From contig JALGPY010000004.1 in assembly GCA_023055425.1 (NCBI GenBank), positions 56,753,718-56,817,717 on the forward strand: DNA of 64,000 bases, given 5' to 3'. The stretch comes from Linanthus parryae. Taxonomy: Eukaryota; Streptophyta; Magnoliopsida; Ericales; Polemoniaceae. Positions 12,078 to 23,834 of the stretch are shown one piece after another; positions within the stretch are counted from its first letter, which is position 1; each line of letters starts with the position of its first letter. Under the pieces are notes generated by a model that ran no database searches, was not told the DNA's origin, and saw nothing but the letters and a program-made list of their open reading frames with translations. A program made the position numbers and the translations under genes.

Positions 12078-13497
12078 CAACTTGCTTCACTCCCCAATGA
12101 ATTGCATCTATCATTACTAGCCATGTGACACAACTGACTCACACACACGACTATGCAATCTACATGCTCTATACAATGCAACTCGATTATAATACAATGC
12201 AAAAATTGAACCAACACAATTTTTTTTCTTTAGAGATCCGGCAATCTCGCTATCATTAACCAAACTCATTAAGTTCTGACGAGTCTCATTCGAAATTCAC
12301 ACAACCGATAGCAAAAAATTAAAGTAGAATGATCCTACGCACAAGTTCACTAAGGGGTCCCCAAACATCCACCATAAACAATCCTAGACTCGGGCACATC
12401 CTTTAGCTCAGAGGGTCTAGGCATCCTTAGTACTAAGGTAGTCTTTCGTCGCCAAGTCATTTGAGATTTTCAGACCCTCTTAGTCGTGATTTCATTTGAA
12501 TGAAAATTTTCCAAGTGAAGGGAGACACAACTCCGTGTAATACGGCTTGACTTTAATTTTCCTTAAAATATCTAATTGGATTGAATCCAAATTCTCCAAA
12601 TGAATGGAGGCACATTAGGTTGTTCACCGTATCTAATCCAAGAGATGATATTGATTTATTTTGTTTTTCATTCTCTTCTAATTTTTTCAACCGTGCATTT
12701 AGAGCTACTAAGTGTGGGCTTTTTCGGTTAGCTCTTGAAACCGCCTTAAGAGATGGTGGTGTACGCCCCTCGACTTCACGTAGGCCTAGGAAACCGTACC
12801 ACATGAAACCAACTCTACACGAAGGTCCACCCCATATTTCAAGAGGCCACAAGTTTCCACTCGAAAACAGACCATTTGACTCCTTAGGATTAAATCCTCC
12901 TAGCACAATAAAGAAACTAAAGGTATGCCCTCGTCTACTTTCCACTTTTCCTGAATACCCGGGACTTCCTTTGGTGAAACAGGTGCGCAAGATACTAAAA
13001 ATTAAAATTTTCCCTACTACGGCGCTTCCTATTCTCAAGGACCTTTCACTGAACTCTCTTCGGTTTAAAGCTTCATCAAATTCCCTTATTCTCAAAAATT
13101 TCAGATTTTTCTGATTTTCACTTTTCTAATTTTTTTCTTCGATTTTTTTCATACTTTCGTAACTCTATATGCTTTGTCCAACTCGATTAATCACACAACT
13201 ATTGGGTAGGGACACTCAATATTTAAAAGTGCAAACAAATGCATAATATACACAATCTAACACAAAACGACAATATATAAAACACTCTACACTATCCACG
13301 AATACGACACAATACTACACATACTACATGTAACAAGGCGATGCAAGACGGACATGGCTAGCAAAGGTAGACATAAACCCCCCCCCCCCCCCCCCATGCT
13401 TGAGATATTCATTTTCTTCACTGAATTTAAAGATTACGTAGAAGGACATGATCTGTTAGTGTAAAGATTTAAGAGCAAATGACAAGTGTTGCATGGC

Positions 13498-13545
13498 ATT
13501 TCGCGCGAAATGACTCATTTCGCGCGAAATGACTCATTTCGTCTA
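13498..13545. repeat. ATTTCGCGCGAAAT palindrome cluster
   Basis: Two tandem copies of ATTTCGCGCGAAATGACTC followed by a third half-copy ATTTCGTCTAG. Each full copy contains a perfect palindrome with the core TTTCGCGCGAAA. Confidence 0.8.
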
Positions 13546-14155
13546 GAGTGACTACAACAAGTAATCCAAGGTACAATTAAGGAGCAAGTAAAATTTGCGA
13601 CAAATTCAAGTCCTAGAAGTGCCTAAACAAGAAGTTTAAAGCGAGAGAGAGAGTATGGTACCTACGATCCCGGAGTATTGTTCTTACGGGACCGGTTTCG
13701 CGAAAATTGGTCAAGAAGGGATCGAATCGGTCGACCAAATTTTCCGAAAACTCGAGCAAGTTGAGAAAATTATACCTCCTTGTGCTCCTCGGTGTCCCTG
13801 TCGAAATTTCCTTCTTGAGCTAAGGCCGAATCCCCCTCCAAGTTTACGAATCGGACAATTTGTGTTCTTGGATCTCTTCCTCTTTAAATTCCCCCACACT
13901 CAAACTGTTCCCTATCTCTCAAAAACTCAAGAGTTAATGTTGTTGTTGGTTTGCAAGGAGAAAAACCCAACAAAAAATCTTCAATTTGGTTGAGTTTTGG
14001 GTTTTGGGTGTGTGGGTGTTCTTGAGTGTTTGAGAGGAAGAAGATGAAGATGGGAGCTTTCGATCCAAAAATATGTTTGGGAGGGTCAAAAAAACATTTT
14101 TTGGCTTAAATACACCCCCCAAAAGGTCAAAAATACCACCAAATAATGAACAGCC

Positions 14156-14340
14156 CGAACCATTTCGACCCCATTTCGGCCCGCAACGGTTGCCGAAATC
14201 AATGGATTTTGGCCTCCATTTCTACCCGTAATGGATTCCGAAATCGCTGGGCTTTTTTAAAACAGATGGCTAGTTTCATTTCGGTCCGAAATAAGGTATT
14301 TTCGGCCCCCATTCCGGCCCGAAATGGGTGCTGAAATCAC
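14156..14340. repeat. Cluster of imperfect ATTTCGGNCCGAAAT palindromes
   Basis: At least five half- or full copies occur in under 200 bp: CATTTCGGCCCGCAACGG, TTGCCGAAATC, CATTTCGGTCCGAAATAA, ATTCCGGCCCGAAATGGG and related pieces. They sit in the spacer just after the post-integrase block, where element D has its own TGCGTATATACGCA copies. Confidence 0.6.
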
Positions 14341-14829
14341 TGGGGTTTGCCACTTTGTTTTTTCTCTAATTTCTTCATCCGGCATCCGTTTCGCACTATT
14401 CTTGCGCCGATCGACTTCATATTTGACGAGGAATCCATTTTTGACTAGAAAATTCCCAAATCCGGGGAATTTTCCATTTATTCTGAAATTTTCTCTCCTT
14501 GTACAAGAAATCTCGCCTCCAAAAGCTCTTGAACATTCCCCACTCCGGATTCCGATGCGTGCAAACCGGATATTCCAACTCTCTACCATGTTCCTCATGA
14601 CTAATTTGCTACTCCTCGACCTCGAGTAGCTCCTTTATCAAGCAAACTTCTTCCGATTAGCTAGTTGTTCCTCGTTTTGCGTGCAAAATCGTGCACATGC
14701 ATCAAGAAGGGGAATCCGGAGGGTTCTTCGGTACCTTTTTCCTGCACACCCATAGGAGATATTAAACCGCTCTTTCTCACCCCTCTCAATCAAATATGGA
14801 GAACTCAAAAGCACAAACTAACATGAATA

Positions 14830-14910
14830 ACATCCTACTCTACATTGGGTTGCCTCCCAAGAAGCGCTTGTTATTTAAGGTCGACGGCCCGACCTAGTTA
14901 CCTCATCCAC
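14830..14910 (-). other. Post-integrase block shared with element D
   Basis: GGGTTGCCTCCCAAGAAGCGC and AAGGTCGACGGCCCGACC occur here and, almost unchanged, at 62909-62958 directly after the integrase stop of element D. Here they follow the protease relic closely, which marks the pol deletion. Confidence 0.7.
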
Positions 14911-15164
14911 CTAGAAAGGTGGCTTGGCACGACGTGCCCCATCCTCTTTCGGTCTCTGCGGGATCTTCCTAACAACCTTGTTCTTTACTTTAGGATCTGG
15001 TGGATTCTCCTTTGTCATATCTTGAAATTGGTGCACTCCATGCACGGTATGTTGAACTGTTGACTACCCTTGAAACTATTGGGGAGTGGGATTGAAAACA
15101 CTGAAGGTCTCACGTGCATCGTTCATCCTCATGATCAACTCCCCATTCTCAACATATATAAATG

Positions 15165-15404
15165 TCAGAATGTAGCCAAGAAGGGCCTACTCAGAATAAT
15201 TGGAACGTCTCCTGGCGGCATATCTAGACTGACAAAATCAGCTGGGATGATGAGACTCCCAACCTTCACCAAGACATCTTCAACCACCTTGTAGGCTTTC
15301 TTTAATGACTTATCTGCAAATTGCTGATTGATCCAGGTGGATCGCGCCCCCACACCTAACTTCAGAAATATCGAGAGTGGCATCAGATTGACACTAGCCC
15401 CCAA
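15165..15404 (-). pseudogene. Aspartic protease relic of element H
   Basis: A minus-strand fragment reading GASVNLMPLSIFLKLGVG, then VEDVLVKVGSLIIPADFVSLDM and DVPIILSRPFLATF. This is the standard wording of the retropepsin domain in Athila/Tat gypsy elements, downstream of the catalytic D-(S/T)-G. The frame continues upstream only with breaks, so the active-site triad is not clearly present in one ORF. The role in the family is cleavage of the gag-pol polyprotein. It is the last pol domain left before the deletion that removed RT, RNase H and integrase. Confidence 0.75.
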
Positions 15405-15515
15405 GTCACACAGGGTTTGTCATGTGTAGGCTCCACCTAGAGTAGCTTGAATCACGAAGCTGCATGGGTCTTTTTGTTTCTGAGGTAACCCATGCAACGT
15501 ACATGAGCTAACCTG

Positions 15516-16945
15516 CTAAGTCAAATACACAGTCTGAAAGTCATCAACAACTCTTTTCCCCAACAATGGTTCTTTCATGAATTGGGCATACTTAGGCATC
15601 ATCATGACTGCCTCAATTAGTGGTATGTGGATATGCAGCTTGGAGAGGATAAACAAGAATTGCCTATTATCCTCAGAGTCATCTTTCTTCTTCCTTCTAC
15701 GAAATGGAAAAGGGAGATCCTCCGAAGAAGAAAGGGGCGGAGTTACCTCATTAGTTACCTCCTCAGATGGCGGAGGCATGCCCTTTGATTGGGGGACCAT
15801 GACAGGAGTCATCTCAGAATCGAAGACTTCATGCTCATTTGCCTTTGATGCTTCTGCTCTGGCATGGCTCGGGTATGGAGGGTAGCTTAGTGCAATCCCG
15901 CTGCAAGTGGTAATGGCTTGAGCATGTTCCTGAGATGTATCAATACTGAGCTCCAGTGCTTTTTGGTCAAGTTCTTTCTTCAAAGACACAATTTCAGCTT
16001 TAGCCTCCTAGAGTGAAGCTGCAGCAGTAGTGAACTGAGTTTGCATGGTCATCATGTGCTGACCCATCATCTTCATCATCTTTTTCAGTTCTGCTAGCTC
16101 TGAAGCTTCTAGTTGCTGTTGATACAACTCTGAAACATCTGCTTCAAGTTTTAACTCCACCGCATTCACATGAACTGTGTTGTATGCCACTGAGCTATGC
16201 TTCACCGGAACATGTTGCTGGTAAGAATAACCAGCTTATATGCTCCCTCCAAATCACAGTTGAACAAGAAATTACCCCCAACTTCAATATCGAGTTTGTC
16301 TTTATCAGACTTGTCAAGTGCATCATAGAATACCTGGATGATGTGACCCTTGTCAATCATATGGTTGGGTCATTTGCGCAACAAGAGGTTGAGGCGCTTT
16401 CATACTTGGAACAATGATTCACTCTTCCTTTGTCTGAAATTCCAAATCTCGTTATGCACTTGAATCATCCGGGAGAATGGAAAACAATTTGACCATGAAC
16501 TGTGAGACACACTCTTACCAAGTTTTGATGGAGTTGGATGGCAAAGAGTACAACCATCCTCAGCAGCTCCCGTGAGGCAAAAATGTAACATCGGTAGTTT
16601 AAGTGCTTTAGCAGTGACCCCCTTAGGGCGGGCATAATTTGAGTAATGGTCAAATCCCCCAATAAATTCATGAGGTTCTTCGTCCTCTATTCCCGTAAAT
16701 GAGAATTTTTCCTTCACAAATTGAATTTCTTTTAACTTTAGGAAAAAAATCTCTGCATGAATTGGTGGCACCACAATTGCCGGTTCAGTTCCTTTCAGGT
16801 TCATGTCAAATCCCTTGATTATTGCCTTCTTAGATCTCTTATTTGGCATTGAGGATGTTGCTACCCCCGCTTGCTCTTCAACCTTAGATAACAAAGCTTC
16901 CAGCTGCTCTCGGGTAGTGCTACTCGGCTCTTGTCCCTCTGCCAT
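15516..16945 (-). pseudogene. Gag relic of element H
   Basis: The probable start is the ATG at 16945 (MAEGQEPSSTTREQLEALL). Next come VPPIHAEIFFLKLKEIQFVKEKFSF and ARPKGVTAKALKLPMLHFCLTG, the capsid core typical of Athila gag. Frame changes occur near 16530 and 16200. The middle piece, 16008-16205, is rich in M, Q and E (KKMMKMMGQHMMTMQTQF) and probably coiled coil. The C-terminal piece, 15516-15989, carries PFPFRRRKKKDD and LHIHIPLIEAVMMMPKYAQF, the conserved end of Athila gag before protease. It would have formed the nucleocapsid particle; this copy is frameshifted and inactive. Confidence 0.75.
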
Positions 16946-17053
16946 TGATTCCTGAGAAACCAGCACTAGCGAACCCGTGAGGTAACAAATAATAAACAAA
17001 ACAAAAATAAAGAGTAAACTAAACTAATTGCTAACTAAAACTTGTTAACCGTT

Positions 17054-17072
17054 GTCCCCGGCAACGGTGCCA
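17054..17072 (-). other. Primer-binding site of element H (Athila type)
   Basis: The complement reads TGGCACCGTTGCCGGGGAC, six bases from the LTR edge at 17079. This is the Athila-type primer site, reported as complementary to tRNA-Asp. Confidence 0.85.
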
Positions 17073-17078
17073 AAAACA

Positions 17079-18744
17079 TGACACGTATTCTTACGTGTGT
17101 ACGCAAGTGCACGGTTGAGTAATAAAGCGTGAGTATATTTAATACTCGGGTTGTCGAATCCCACGAGGACAAGCTCATAACAAGCTATAATTAGCAAATT
17201 AGTTACGTTCACTAAGTAACCAATAAGAAGTGGTGAGAATTGTGAGGTTGTATCCCCCAAACATGTGTCTGTTTTAAGAACGCAAATATAATTGAAATAG
17301 AATTAAGAAGAAGTTTGTAATTAATTATGTAGAAATTAGGCAATCTATAGATCACCAAGGTCTGTTAGACAATTTCGGATACTGTATTGAAACACGCTAA
17401 TCCTAATTCAGTTATGCAAGGTAACTAGTTACTGCAATCTTCTGTCTATCTCATTCAATTCAATGTGTCAGTCTACTTCGGGTCCTCTCGGCCCACCTCC
17501 GTTTACTGGTCAATTCTAGTAGGCTAACGACGTGCACGACAACGGGTCCCGGTGGCCCACCGTTGCACGAGTAGTCTTTACACCCACCGATTATACCCAA
17601 ATGGCCAATCCTATTCAAATCACCTCTCAGTCTCTTTGATTAGGGATTGTGTTCATGTTCTCTATCACACTAAGCTAGGTCCTCGTCAAGAACCCCACCT
17701 AATTACTAGAAATTCTGGGTAGCTACTCTATTGTTGCTAAGATTGAAGCTCAGAACATGAACAATAACTAAACTAAATTAAACATTAAGTAGAATTCACA
17801 ACTATAAATCAAAATCATTCTCTTATGGCCGTTCATCTCATAAATAGAGTGTGTCAATAACCCTTGTTCAACAATACACCAAAATACTTGAAGAATCGTC
17901 ACAATCATGAATTCAAAACATGAATCAATCATAATAATCCGGAAAAGATGAACCTAACATAACCCTAGACTCTCAATATAGCAACGAATCTAGCTACTCG
18001 TAATAGAGAGAAGATACATGAGTTTCTCCATACATAATTAAAGAAAATGAGAAAAGTGATCAAACGGTGAAATCGCCAAAGCATTGACGAATCCGTGCAA
18101 TCCCCAAGCTCCAAGCTGCTCTCCAATGGTGTCCCATGCGTCTCTAGCCTCTCTCTAGTTCTTCTATCACTTTTTTTACCAGATGGGGAGAGTTTTAATG
18201 TAACTTGGCCGAAATTGTATTTCAGCCCCTCCCGTTTGAAATTCCCGGACAGAATTGTAAGCTGATCTTGCGCGGGCCATATCTCCCTCATCCAGTATCG
18301 TATTTGGGACTACCATATATCGTTGGAAATCTATGGATGTCTACTTTCCAATGGAAATGGCCTTGCTCAAAAAAGAATTGTATATTTTCCTGAGCATCGG
18401 AAATCGTGAAGGCTGGTCCTGAGTGACTTTTCCAACTTTGCTTCCTTTTTGCATCTTCTTTTCTTCTCTTCATATACCTCCATTACAAGCATATCCAAGC
18501 CTCTCAAAATCTCCATTGAACCTATTTTACGTGAGTTACACAAAACTAAACAACCCGTGCAATTATCTTCGCAAATATGAGAGAAAACATGCGAGAATAA
18601 GCTAGAAACTACACTTTTCACTCTTAGGCTTATAAATTATCATTTTCACATATTTGTGCACATATTTCATATAAATCATGTGAAATAAGCCGAATGCAAG
18701 TGATAAGAAAAATTATCATAATAACTCCTATCATAGATTTATCA
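17079..18744 (-). repeat. 5' LTR of element H
   Basis: 1666 bp, TGACACG...GATTTATCA, paired with 10373-12040 and followed by the CTTCC duplication. Confidence 0.92.
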
Positions 18745-18749
18745 CTTCC

Positions 18750-19952
18750 AACCTCCTTGGGCTAGCCTCGAATTGTGGAAGAGGAAGAAAAAATCATGCA
18801 ACAGAGACAAGAAGATGATTCGGCTCCTCTATGGGCCGACGGGTAGGCGGAATGAAAGGGGGTTTCGGCCCTCTTGTTTTCTTTCTCTCTAACTTGCTTC
18901 TCCTATACTCAAGTAATGTTATAAACATTAGTGCAAGGAAGGAGGCTAGGAGCATCCTTTATATAGTCCAACAACTCCTTGTTACTAGTAAAGGCCCTCT
19001 CCTAATCCTACTCAAGTTCGGATTAGTCCGACTAGCATATTAGTCTTACTACATTAGAAAGTTGTTGCAATTTGATCCTTCTAATTAATTAATCATATTA
19101 ATTAATTTCCAAGTCTAGTTCAATCCATATGGCGTGTAACCCCAAAGAATTCTACTTAGTTGTTAGTAACTATTTACTAATATGGCGCGGTCTCTAGCAA
19201 GACATCCATACTACCCTACTAAAAGAAATAACCATCCGACAAACCTTGTGCAAGTATTGTCTCATCCTTTTGCCTCAATATCCGGATTGGACACGAGACA
19301 TACAAGTCACACTCGTATATCCAATCCATAGTTCCTCGATTCTGTGAATAACCTTATTCGTGCAAATAACATCAATATCCTGTATTGATTCATTTGAGTC
19401 TAGCCAGACATTCTACAAGAATAATCCCTCGAGTGGGCTAGGATATTTGCTCCCATTATGTGTGAGGAACAAATTCTATCTATATCACTACGGAATCTAA
19501 GCTTGCTTCTTATTAATTCCGATACACGCCTTTATGACTACCTAGTCATGGTGTAGTGTTTGACGCTACCAAAACACAATATTCCACAACTAGATAATCT
19601 AGTGACTTCAAGTCTAAGGATGACAATACCGTTGTCACCGCGAGAAGCACTTGTGAATTTACATAACATGTATGTAGCCTTCTCGAAGATGGGTTAATCC
19701 AGTATGCCATTACTCCTAATGCATACCCATGTGTTGGATCATAATATCTCCATATCAATCCAAACCCATACTAGTCTATAGATGATTGTCCTGTTAATCA
19801 GTATAATTGACTAGGGATATTTAAGATAAACAACACAATTATAAATCCAAGGACTTCATTATATTAAATATATCAATAAATAATACAATGAATTTTATAG
19901 CCAATTATTTTTCATATTAAACTAGATTGCCTCTAGCGCACCTATTCCAACA
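18750..19952 (-). repeat. 3' LTR of element B, piece 2 of 2
   Basis: Resumes after the CTTCC duplication with AACCTCCTTGGGCTAGC and ends CCTATTCCAACA. The PPT complement GTGTCCCACTTGC follows. It matches 25630-25930 and 27177-28075. Confidence 0.9.
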
Positions 19953-19966
19953 GTGTCCCACTTGCA

Positions 19967-20400
19967 CTAGAGCCAATCGGGTGCATCTCGTATGCCAATG
20001 CTCCTGGTGTGCCCTTCATGCTTGCGTGTAACAAGCGGCTTTGTAAGTGGATCTGGGATATTCTCATCTGTAGGAATTTTACATATCCGAACGTCTCCTC
20101 TCTTGATAATATTTTGAATAAGATGGAACTTCCTGAGTACGTGCTTGGATATATGGTGTGACCTCAGTTCCTTTGATTGCCCGATTGCCCCGGTGTTGTC
20201 ACAATACAACTCTACTGGATGCAAAGCTAGGAACCACACCAAGCTCAGTGATGAACTTCCTAATCTAAACAGCCTCCTTTGCTGCGCCATTTGCAGCAAT
20301 GTACTCAGCCTCAGTTTTAGAATCAGCCAATGTCTCTTGCTTGGAACTCTTCCACCTCACCGCTGCTCCATTTAGACAAAACATAAAGCCCGACTATGAT
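19967..20400 (-). pseudogene. RNase H relic of element B
   Basis: Minus-strand fragments carry the copia RNase H sequence. KQETLADSKTEAEYIA lies near 20300-20345 in a broken frame. PVELYCDNTGAIGQSKE, HHISKHVLRKFHLIQNII and ICKIPTDENIPDPLTKPL lie in the open frame 19967-20299. The family enzyme degrades the RNA of the RNA-DNA hybrid during reverse transcription. A frameshift and stops separate the two halves. It abuts the PPT, as expected for the pol 3' end. Confidence 0.8.
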
Positions 20401-21681
20401 CTGGAATCATCTATGTTTGTCTGGAAGCTTGCATGCATGTTACCCCTTACGCGCAATTCGTCCTCACCTCCAAATATGAAGAACGCATCCTTAGTTCTTC
20501 TCAAGTACTTTAGGATGTTCTTGACTGCAATCCAGTGACTCTCACCAAGATTGGACTAATATCTGCTTGTCATACTCAATGAATATGACACATCTGATCT
20601 AGTACATAACATGACATACATGGTGGATCCCATGGCCGAGGCATAGAGAACCCTACTCATGCGTTCCTTCTCAATCTCATTGGAAGGACAACCACTCTTC
20701 GAAAGAGTGATCCCATGCGACATGGGAAAGAATCCTTTATTGGAATCTTGCATGTTGAATCGCTTCAACACCTTGTCTATATATGTACTTTGACTTAGGC
20801 TGTAGATCTATCTCTATAAATCTTGATACCGAGTATATATGCTGCTTCACCCAAGTCTTTCATTGAGAAATACTTTCCTAGCCAATCTTTAACAGATTGT
20901 AGCATCGGAATGTCGTTTCCAATGAGTAGTATGTCATCCACATAAAAGACCAGAAAACCAGCAGAGCTCCCACTAAAATTCTTGTAGACACAAGATTCAT
21001 CTTCGTTTCTGATGAAGCCAAACTCTTTGACTACTTCATCAAAACGTCAATTCCAACTCCTAGAAGCTTGCTTCAATTCATAAATGGATCGTTGCAGTTT
21101 ACATACTTTGTTGGCTTGCTTTAGATCTTCAAAACCCTCAGGTTGTGTCATGTACACATCCTCGAGGAGATTGCCATAAAGGAATGTTGTTTTTACATCC
21201 ATCTGCCAAATCTCATCGTAGTAGTAAGCTGCAATAGCAAGTAAGATTAGGATGGATTTGGTCGTTACGACTGGTGAAAAGGTTCATCATAGTCAATACC
21301 ATGAATCTGTCTGAATCCTTTAGCAACCAATAGTCCCTTATAGGTAATCACATTACTATCCATGTCGATCTTCTTCTTGATGACCCACTTGCACCCTGTG
21401 GGGCGAGCCCCTTCGGGTGGTTCGACCAAAGTCCATACTTTGTTGGTATAGAGGGATTCCATCTCAGATCTCATGGCCTCAAGCCACTTTTGAGGGTCTG
21501 ACCCATTTATGGCCACTCCATAGGTAGTAGGCTCATCATCTATGAACAACGTGTCACCAGAACCAGTCACGAGAAGTCCATACCTCTCGGGTTCCTGGCG
21601 TACACTACTAGATCTGCGAAGTTCTTGTGTTACTTGAACAGGCTGCTGCACAACCTCTTGTGGTTCCTGTTCATGTTCCAT
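20401..21681 (-). pseudogene. Reverse transcriptase relic of element B
   Basis: Copia-type RT (RVT_2). The N-terminal part, 21265-21681, has PTGCKWVIKKKIDMDSNVITYKG and LVAKGFRQIHGIDYDE. The catalytic YVDD is intact in sequence at 20933-20944 (FYVDDILLIGND). The C-terminal part, 20556-20771, has RFNMQDSNKGFFPMSHGI and ASAMGSTMYVMLCTRSDVSYSLSMTSRY. Three or more frame breaks and several stops separate these parts, so the enzyme is dead although its motifs are readable. The region before 21600 is an acidic/glutamine-rich linker after integrase. Confidence 0.85.
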
Positions 21682-21807
21682 AGTAGGATCAATGCTTTGT
21701 GGTTCTTGAATTTCTTCAAGTTCTATAGTCCTCCCACTTGCTTCTTTAGAGAAAAATTCTCTTTATAGAAACACTTCAGACCGAGGAACAAACAAATTGT
21801 TCTCAGT

Positions 21808-22620
21808 TCAATTGTAGAAATAATATCCCTTAGTTTCCTTAGGGTATCCCACAATTTTGAAATTTTCCGACTTAGGCCCTAGCTTTTCTGATTGTAAGCG
21901 CTTTACATAGACATTGCAGCCCCAAATATTCATGAACGACACTGTAGGACGATTGCCACTCCACATCTCATGTGGTGTCTTCATGACTGACTTAGATGGA
22001 ACAAGGTTAATGGTGAAAGATGCACTCAATAAAGCGTAGCCCCAAAATGATAATGGAAGATCAGTTTGGCACATCATTGATCGAAATAGAGTTCGGTTCC
22101 TCCTCTCGGACACGCCATTCCATTCTCACGTTCCGGGTGGAGTGAGTTGGGATATTATCCCACACTCTCTAAGATAGTCGTCAAACTCTTTGCTCAAGTA
22201 TTCACCTCCACGATCCAATCGTAGAGCCTTAATGATTTTGCCAAGTTGCTCTTTTACTTCATTCTTGAATTCCTTGAACTTTTCAAAGGATTCATATTTG
22301 GCTTTCAAAAGGTATACAAACCCATATCTACGGAAATCATCAGTAAATGTGATGAAGCAGACGTAACCACCCCTGGTAGGCGTGGCAAATGGCCCACATA
22401 CATCAGTATGTATTAGCGCCAATTGCTCACTAGTCCTCTCACCTTTATTATTGAAAGGGGACCAATAAACAAGCCTCACATGTCTCATATGATTCAAAAT
22501 CAAATGAGTCTAGAAATCCATCCTTATGGAGTCTACATACACGTTTCTCGTTTATATAGCCTAAACGACAATGCCATAGATAAGTCGGATTTAAATCATT
22601 TATTTTAATCCTGTTGGTAT
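21808..22620 (-). pseudogene. Integrase relic of element B
   Basis: The fragment 22126-22503 carries LALIHTDVCGPFATPTRGGY (first catalytic Asp) and RLDRGGEYLSKEFDDYL (second Asp). Fragment 21808-22113 continues with SERRNRTLFRSMMCQTDLPLSFWGYALLSA and DVYVKRLQ-like text. A short gap with a frame change lies between them at the catalytic Glu region. The pre-integrase zinc-binding part is only traceable in broken frames up to about 22620. Integrase inserts the cDNA into the chromosome; this copy is inactive. Confidence 0.8.
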
Positions 22621-22747
22621 TTATGTCATAAACAGGATTATTTAGATCAAGAAATAGAAATAGTAAAACCTTTCTTGTCCAAACAAGAAATAGAAATAAC
22701 GTTCCTGCTCATAGCAGGCACAAAATAGCAATTATTTAATTCTAAAA

Positions 22748-23059
22748 CTAAATCTGAAGAGACAGCTCGTACATGCCAACAAGTAATGCAACAACATTTG
22801 CTCCATTCCCAAAGCGTATATCTATCTCTCCTTTAGCCAATCTTCTACTTCTCTCTAGATCCTCCCCATTTGGAAAAATGTGAGATCCACATCCAGTATC
22901 CAATACCCAAGATGAAGAGCAAGTAATATTGACTTCTATAACCAAACTACCTGGTGGTGGTGGAATCACTATTCCAAGCCTTTTATCCTTCAGATACTTT
23001 GGGAAGTTCCTCCTCCAGTGTCTAGGCTGACTGGCGTAGTGACACTCACCTTTAGTCAC
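22748..23059 (-). pseudogene. Gag zinc knuckle and protease relic of element B
   Basis: The frame starts near a degraded CCHC knuckle (ECHYASQPRHWRRNFPKYL, where one Cys and Gly are replaced). It then shows SSWVLDTGCGSHI, the copia protease active-site context with the catalytic DTG intact, and continues to EIDIRFGNGANVVAL. It is cut by stops on both sides. Gag-protease in one frame and this order (gag, PR, IN, RT, RH) define Ty1/copia. Confidence 0.75.
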
Positions 23060-23834
23060 ACCTTTGGCAATGCTACCAACAAGCTTAATGGCAGTATACT
23101 TGAGTTTGGAAACTACTTTACCTTTTCTCTTGGAGGTAGAGGCAAACCTTTTTGCACTTTCCTTTCTGTACCATCATTATGGATTTGCCCTTACCCTGAT
23201 TGATGCTTCGTTCATCTTTCCTCAACTTACTGAGTAGATCTGGCAGAGGTTTTACGATCTCATTCATGTTAATAGTTCATGATGAACTGTCCATAACTCT
23301 GAGACAACGATTGCAAGATGAGATTGGTGGCCAACTCTTGACCCACCAGAAACCCTAGGCGGTCGTGGCTCTCTAAATAGCCGAGAATACGAAAAAGTGC
23401 GGCCCTACGGGGTTTCCTTCTAACATATGACATTTGAACAATGCCTTGGAAACTTCATACCTCTCAACCCTAGCCTGCTCTTGGAAAAGCTGCTTCAAGT
23501 GTGCGATCATATCGACTGCATTCATGTTCTCATGTTGCTTCTAAAGCTCAGAGGACATGGTGCAAAGCATTAGGCAGGCCGCATCATTAGCGTCATCAGC
23601 ATGCTTCTGATATGCCTTTAGGGATGTAGAAGTGTTGTTTTTCGGACCTTCAGGAACTTGCTCCTTTAGAGCGTACATTTTCTTTTCTTGCTTGAGAACG
23701 ATTCTCAAGTTTCTGTACCAGTCTAGAAAATTTTTCCAGGAGAGCTTTTCCTTCTCAAGAACAGAGCGTAGGGAGTGAGATGAGTTCGATGAGTTATTTT
23801 TCCATTTGGAAGTCCACAAAAAGGAAATACGCAA
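23060..23834 (-). pseudogene. Gag relic of element B
   Basis: The open part 23541-23834 includes FLDWYRNLRIVLKQEKKMYALKEQVPE and ADDANDAACLMLCTMSSEL, the copia gag capsid. Beyond a stop, MNAVDMIAHLKQLFQEQARVERYEV and MNEIVKPLPDLLSKLRKDERS remain readable down to about 23200 in changing frames. In gag order these precede the zinc knuckle. Decay is moderate compared with element A. Confidence 0.75.

Larger units (their letters stand above)
12078..14829 (-). other. 3' non-coding region of element H
   Basis: No convincing gene. The stretch corresponds to the region between integrase and LTR in element D but lacks the long ORF seen there. It contains an 18-C run (13378-13395), near-perfect ATTTCGCGCGAAAT palindromes (about 13500-13540) and a cluster of ATTTCGG/CCGAAAT motifs (about 14156-14340). 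Opposing ORFs of about 180 codons at 12553-13114 lie in sequence that matches no family I recognise and are probably chance frames. Confidence 0.55.
10373..18744 (-). mobile_element. Element H: internally deleted Athila-like Ty3/gypsy retrotransposon
   Basis: Both ends read TGACACGTATTC...TTATCA, with exact CTTCC duplications at 10368-10372 and 18745-18749. The intact site is visible at 25625-25629 in the sister LTR of B. The LTRs are 1668 and 1666 bp; by eye the first 107 bases differ at about nine positions, so this is an old insertion. The interior (about 5.0 kb) has PBS, gag and a protease relic, then jumps to the sequence that follows integrase in element D. RT, RNase H and integrase are missing. 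The lineage rests on the PBS, gag wording and PPT context shared with D. Confidence 0.92.

Noticed and set aside
12553..13114. Opposing ORFs of about 180 codons in the H non-coding region
   Set aside because: They overlap on both strands, match no family I recognise and are not mirrored by an ORF at the same place in D.
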